In this document: positions 34,075 through 36,002 of the stretch, piece by piece | Layout: the number at the start of each line of letters is the position of its first letter | How positions within the stretch are numbered: the stretch's first letter is position 1 | Assembly: GCA_014763895.1 (NCBI GenBank) | Contig: JACXUM010000018.1 | Coordinates: 1-36,002 of the forward strand | Length of the DNA: 36,002 bases | DNA from: Campylobacterales bacterium | GTDB lineage: Bacteria > Campylobacterota > Campylobacteria > Campylobacterales > Sulfurovaceae | Direction: 5' to 3' | Translations under genes and position numbers: made by a program | The notes under the pieces: model-generated | The model's database searches: none | What the model saw: the letters and a program-made list of their open reading frames with translations, nothing else | What the model was told of the DNA's origin: nothing

Positions 34075-34761
34075 ATGAAAAAGATTATAAATACACTCGC
34101 TTTAGGTGCTCTTTTGGGTACAAGTTCTCTTTTTGCAGGAGGCGATATCGCTCCTGCAGAAGTAATCGTGGCTCCGATACCAGATGAAGGAAAACCCAAC
34201 CCTTTTTATATAGGAGTGGGGATTAACTGGGTAGGTGTGAGCAGGGATTGTATCTGTTACTATATAGACAGGCCGGATGTAGTGCGCTCTGTCACAAGAG
34301 GAAAAGATTCACTCTATGGTGGTATCATCAGAGCTGGCTTTGATTACAATCAGTACTTTGGTATCGAAGCACGTGCACTTAAAACATTCTGGGATAAAAA
34401 TTCCGCAGAAGTCACACACTACGGCCTCTATCTCAAACCGATGATGCCTATCAATGACCGGACAAATATCTACGGATTGATCGGTTATGGCCATACAGAG
34501 GTTATTACGGATTGTTCACCTTTATTGTATGAAAAATTCACACATAACGGTCCAAGTTTCGGTATAGGACTTGAATATGATCTCTCGGATCCTGAAGCCG
34601 ATCGTGAAGAAGGCGTCCACTATGACAGACCGTTTGACGGCCATGGCGACCAGGAAAAAGGATGGGGACTCTTTGTCGATTATCAAAACCTCATGCATGA
34701 CGAAGGTCCTGATAAGTACAGAGTCAATGTTGTAAGCTTCGGTGTAACCTACGACTTCTAA
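34075..34761 (+). CDS. Outer membrane beta-barrel protein
   Basis: A 228-residue protein with a signal peptide ending LFA (about residue 21), mature N-terminus GGDIAPAE, and alternating-hydrophobicity strands, ending in the C-terminal aromatic GVTYDF, typical of small OmpX/opacity-type barrels. DCICYY near residue 58 carries a CxC. AAGGAG precedes ATG 34075. Probably co-transcribed with the 1077-residue protein upstream. The mature N-terminus matches that of the porin at 35265. Ligand or partner unknown. Confidence 0.7.
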   Translation: MKKIINTLALGALLGTSSLFAGGDIAPAEVIVAPIPDEGKPNPFYIGVGINWVGVSRDCICYYIDRPDVVRSVTRGKDSLYGGIIRAGFDYNQYFGIEARALKTFWDKNSAEVTHYGLYLKPMMPINDRTNIYGLIGYGHTEVITDCSPLLYEKFTHNGPSFGIGLEYDLSDPEADREEGVHYDRPFDGHGDQEKGWGLFVDYQNLMHDEGPDKYRVNVVSFGVTYDF

Positions 34762-34768
34762 CATAAAA

Positions 34769-34793
34769 GTAAGGGAGATATTCGCTCCCTTAC
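34769..34793 (+). terminator. Terminator hairpin after the barrel gene
   Basis: GTAAGGGAG (34769-34777), loop ATATTCG, CTCCCTTAC (34785-34793): a perfect 9-bp stem. The T-tract is weak (ACATATATTT). Confidence 0.65.
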
Positions 34794-34863
34794 CCTACAT
34801 ATATTTAAATGATTCATTTTTTATTTTAAAATTATATTTAAGCAATATATAAGTTTAAACAGC

Positions 34864-34869
34864 TATAAT
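34864..34869 (+). promoter_or_regulatory. tRNA-Phe promoter -10 box
   Basis: TATAAT 16 bases before the tRNA 5' end; no clear -35. Confidence 0.45.
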
Positions 34870-34885
34870 TTCATCCACTTCAAAC

Positions 34886-34961
34886 GGCTCTGTAGCTCAG
34901 TTGGTAGAGCAAAGGATTGAAAATCCTTGTGTCGGCGGTTCGATTCCGTCCAGCGCCACCA
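34886..34961 (+). tRNA. tRNA-Phe (anticodon GAA)
   Basis: 76 bases with encoded CCA. D-arm GCTC...GAGC, anticodon stem AAGGA/TCCTT with loop TTGAAAA (anticodon GAA), T-arm GGCGG-TTCGATT-CCGTC (one G-U pair). Acceptor GGCTCTG pairs with CAGCGCC except for U4 against C69; GGCGCTG would pair fully, so position 4 appears changed from G to T. Functional effect unknown. Confidence 0.95.
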
Positions 34962-35204
34962 CTTTCTTAAATATAACCTCATTTTCAACACTTACATGCA
35001 TATGTATAAGCTCTCAAAAACAAATTGATCAAAAATAGCTATCAAAATCTTCAAAATTCATTTACTTTTCTTAAAAAAGAGACCCAAAAAACAAAAAATT
35101 CCTTTTTTTATCTTGTTTTCCAGATATCAAAAACCTTCACAACCCGCGTATTTTAGGGCTTTGCAAGGCATGATTAATATTTTGTTAACTTTTCGTTTAT
35201 TTTA
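34962..35204. other. Long A/T-rich intergenic region
   Basis: Between tRNA-Phe and the porin promoter I see no ORF, no clear hairpin and no known RNA. The sequence contains runs of A and T that could bend the DNA upstream of the strong porin promoter. Confidence 0.4.
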
Positions 35205-35234
35205 TTGACATTGTTTAATATTATGTGATATACT
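35205..35234 (+). promoter_or_regulatory. Porin promoter with consensus -35 and extended -10
   Basis: TTGACA (35205-35210), 18-base spacer, and TGATATACT (35226-35234; TG extension of -10 TATACT). The leader to ATG 35265 is about 24 bases with AAGGAG. This is the strongest promoter seen here, fitting an abundant outer membrane protein. Confidence 0.7.
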
Positions 35235-35264
35235 TTGGTTGTATTCAAAAACAAGGAGATTACA

Positions 35265-36002
35265 ATGAAAAAGACTCTATTGCTTTCAGTAGTAGCATCT
35301 ACAATGATTATGGCGGGCGGAGATATCGCTCCAGTTGAGCCGGTAGTAGAAACTCCAGCTCCAGCAGCTTCAGGATGGGAATTCTCAGGAACTGCAAAAG
35401 TTTATTATCAAACTGACGATACAGCAGGTCTTACATCTAGAGGTGTAACTTCATCTACAGATGATAGCCTATTTTCTCAAGGTGCATCAGCAGCTGATGC
35501 TGGTATCCAACTTAGAGCAATGAACTCTGACGTAGTTGCAGGGATCGGTGCAGGTGTAGAAGTTAGCGCTCTTGCTACTCTTGGTCTTCAACACTGGATG
35601 GTAAGTGATGTAATGCAAGCTACTGCAAATGCAGGATATGATGTTGATGATATCATCCACGGTGGTTGGGTTTCTCAAGCTTACTTGACTTACGGTTTCG
35701 GTAATACATCTATCAAAGTTGGTAGACAAGAGCTTCCAAAATCACTTTCTCCATTTGCATTCTCAGAAGATTGGAATGTATTTAAAAACACATTTGATGC
35801 AGTATTGGTTGTAAACACTGACCTTCCAGAAACTACTTTGGTAGGTGCATGGGTACTAGAAGAAAATGCTAACTTTATGCATGCAAATATGGCTGACTTT
35901 AATAAGCTAAATGGAAATGACGGTGTATTCATGTTGACTGCTCAGAACAAGTCTATCGAGAACTTGACATTGACTGGTAGTTGGTACTATGCAGCTGATT
36001 TC
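35265..36002 (+). CDS. Major outer membrane porin-like protein, 5' part
   Basis: Runs off the right edge; 246 residues are visible. Signal peptide about 1-17 (MKKTLLLSVVASTMIMA), then GGDIAPVEPVVE, a short Ala/Pro-rich linker, then strands typical of a 16-18-stranded porin of Campylobacterota (WEFSGTAKVYYQTDD, VSQAYLTYGFGNTSIKVGRQELPK). The L-x-Y...IKVGRQ-x-L pattern is common in these porins. ATG 35265 follows AAGGAG. The promoter upstream is near consensus. Substrate unknown; likely general diffusion. Confidence 0.85.
   Translation, partial: MKKTLLLSVVASTMIMAGGDIAPVEPVVETPAPAASGWEFSGTAKVYYQTDDTAGLTSRGVTSSTDDSLFSQGASAADAGIQLRAMNSDVVAGIGAGVEVSALATLGLQHWMVSDVMQATANAGYDVDDIIHGGWVSQAYLTYGFGNTSIKVGRQELPKSLSPFAFSEDWNVFKNTFDAVLVVNTDLPETTLVGAWVLEENANFMHANMADFNKLNGNDGVFMLTAQNKSIENLTLTGSWYYAADF

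Overview
This window looks like the chromosome of a Campylobacterota (formerly Epsilonproteobacteria) species, most like a Sulfurovum/Sulfurimonas-type free-living bacterium. The evidence is protein sequence and gene order: rpmB-rpe-dnaQ-like and accA-fabF-acpP ... fabG-gpmI-mraY-murD are neighbourhoods I also remember from Campylobacter jejuni. Promoters mostly show only an A/T-rich -10 box. No tool was run; all family calls are by eye.

Layout. 1-1762: the start of a type IV pilin-like gene, a membrane protein with a degenerate GGDEF domain, and a small ZapA-like/ZapB-like pair. 1802-4263: uvrB, flanked by two copies of an unusual palindromic element built from 7-base repeats; one copy contains a shrunken S23 (four-helix-bundle) gene. 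4279-9686: ppk1, gamma-carbonic anhydrase-like, EI24-like, DnaQ-like exonuclease, trpF, rpe. 9842-15745: rpmB, a K+ channel, argJ behind a hairpin-rich leader, a YdcH-like peptide, a secreted OB-fold protein, dbpA and dedA. 15757-18255: the fatty-acid block acpP-fabF-accA. 18357-24231: a CYTH-CHAD protein, then an operon of response regulator, histidine kinase, TonB and an OprC/NosA-like copper receptor. 24351-27922: an export-like membrane protein, fabG, a TerB-like protein, gpmI. 28042-30624: mraY and murD, with one heptamer element between them and another inserted in frame inside murD. 30826-34761: a 1077-residue secreted protein packed with bacterial N-glycosylation sequons, plus an outer membrane barrel. 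34886-36002: tRNA-Phe with an acceptor-stem mismatch, and the start of a porin.

The best candidate for an undescribed system is the heptamer element. Three copies (1802-2120, 4122-4263, 29578-29675) share one architecture: four 7-base repeats, a conserved TCGGTA box, a hairpin with a 7-bp stem and 3-base loop whose stem sequence differs but stays paired, a T-rich tract, then inverted heptamers. A fourth copy (29105-29308) has the inverted heptamer arms without the box. Three of the four end 13-17 bases before the start codon of a housekeeping gene (uvrB, ppk1, murD); the fourth is translated as part of MurD. The second candidate is the 1077-residue protein, with 23 D/E-X-N-X-S/T sequons and a C-terminal signal resembling sortase-like anchors.

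Functional links: PPK1 makes polyphosphate and CHAD domains bind it; the copper receptor, TonB and two-component system look like one regulated metal-uptake unit inserted between fabG and acpP; acpP, fabF, accA and fabG are core fatty-acid synthesis; mraY and murD are core peptidoglycan synthesis.
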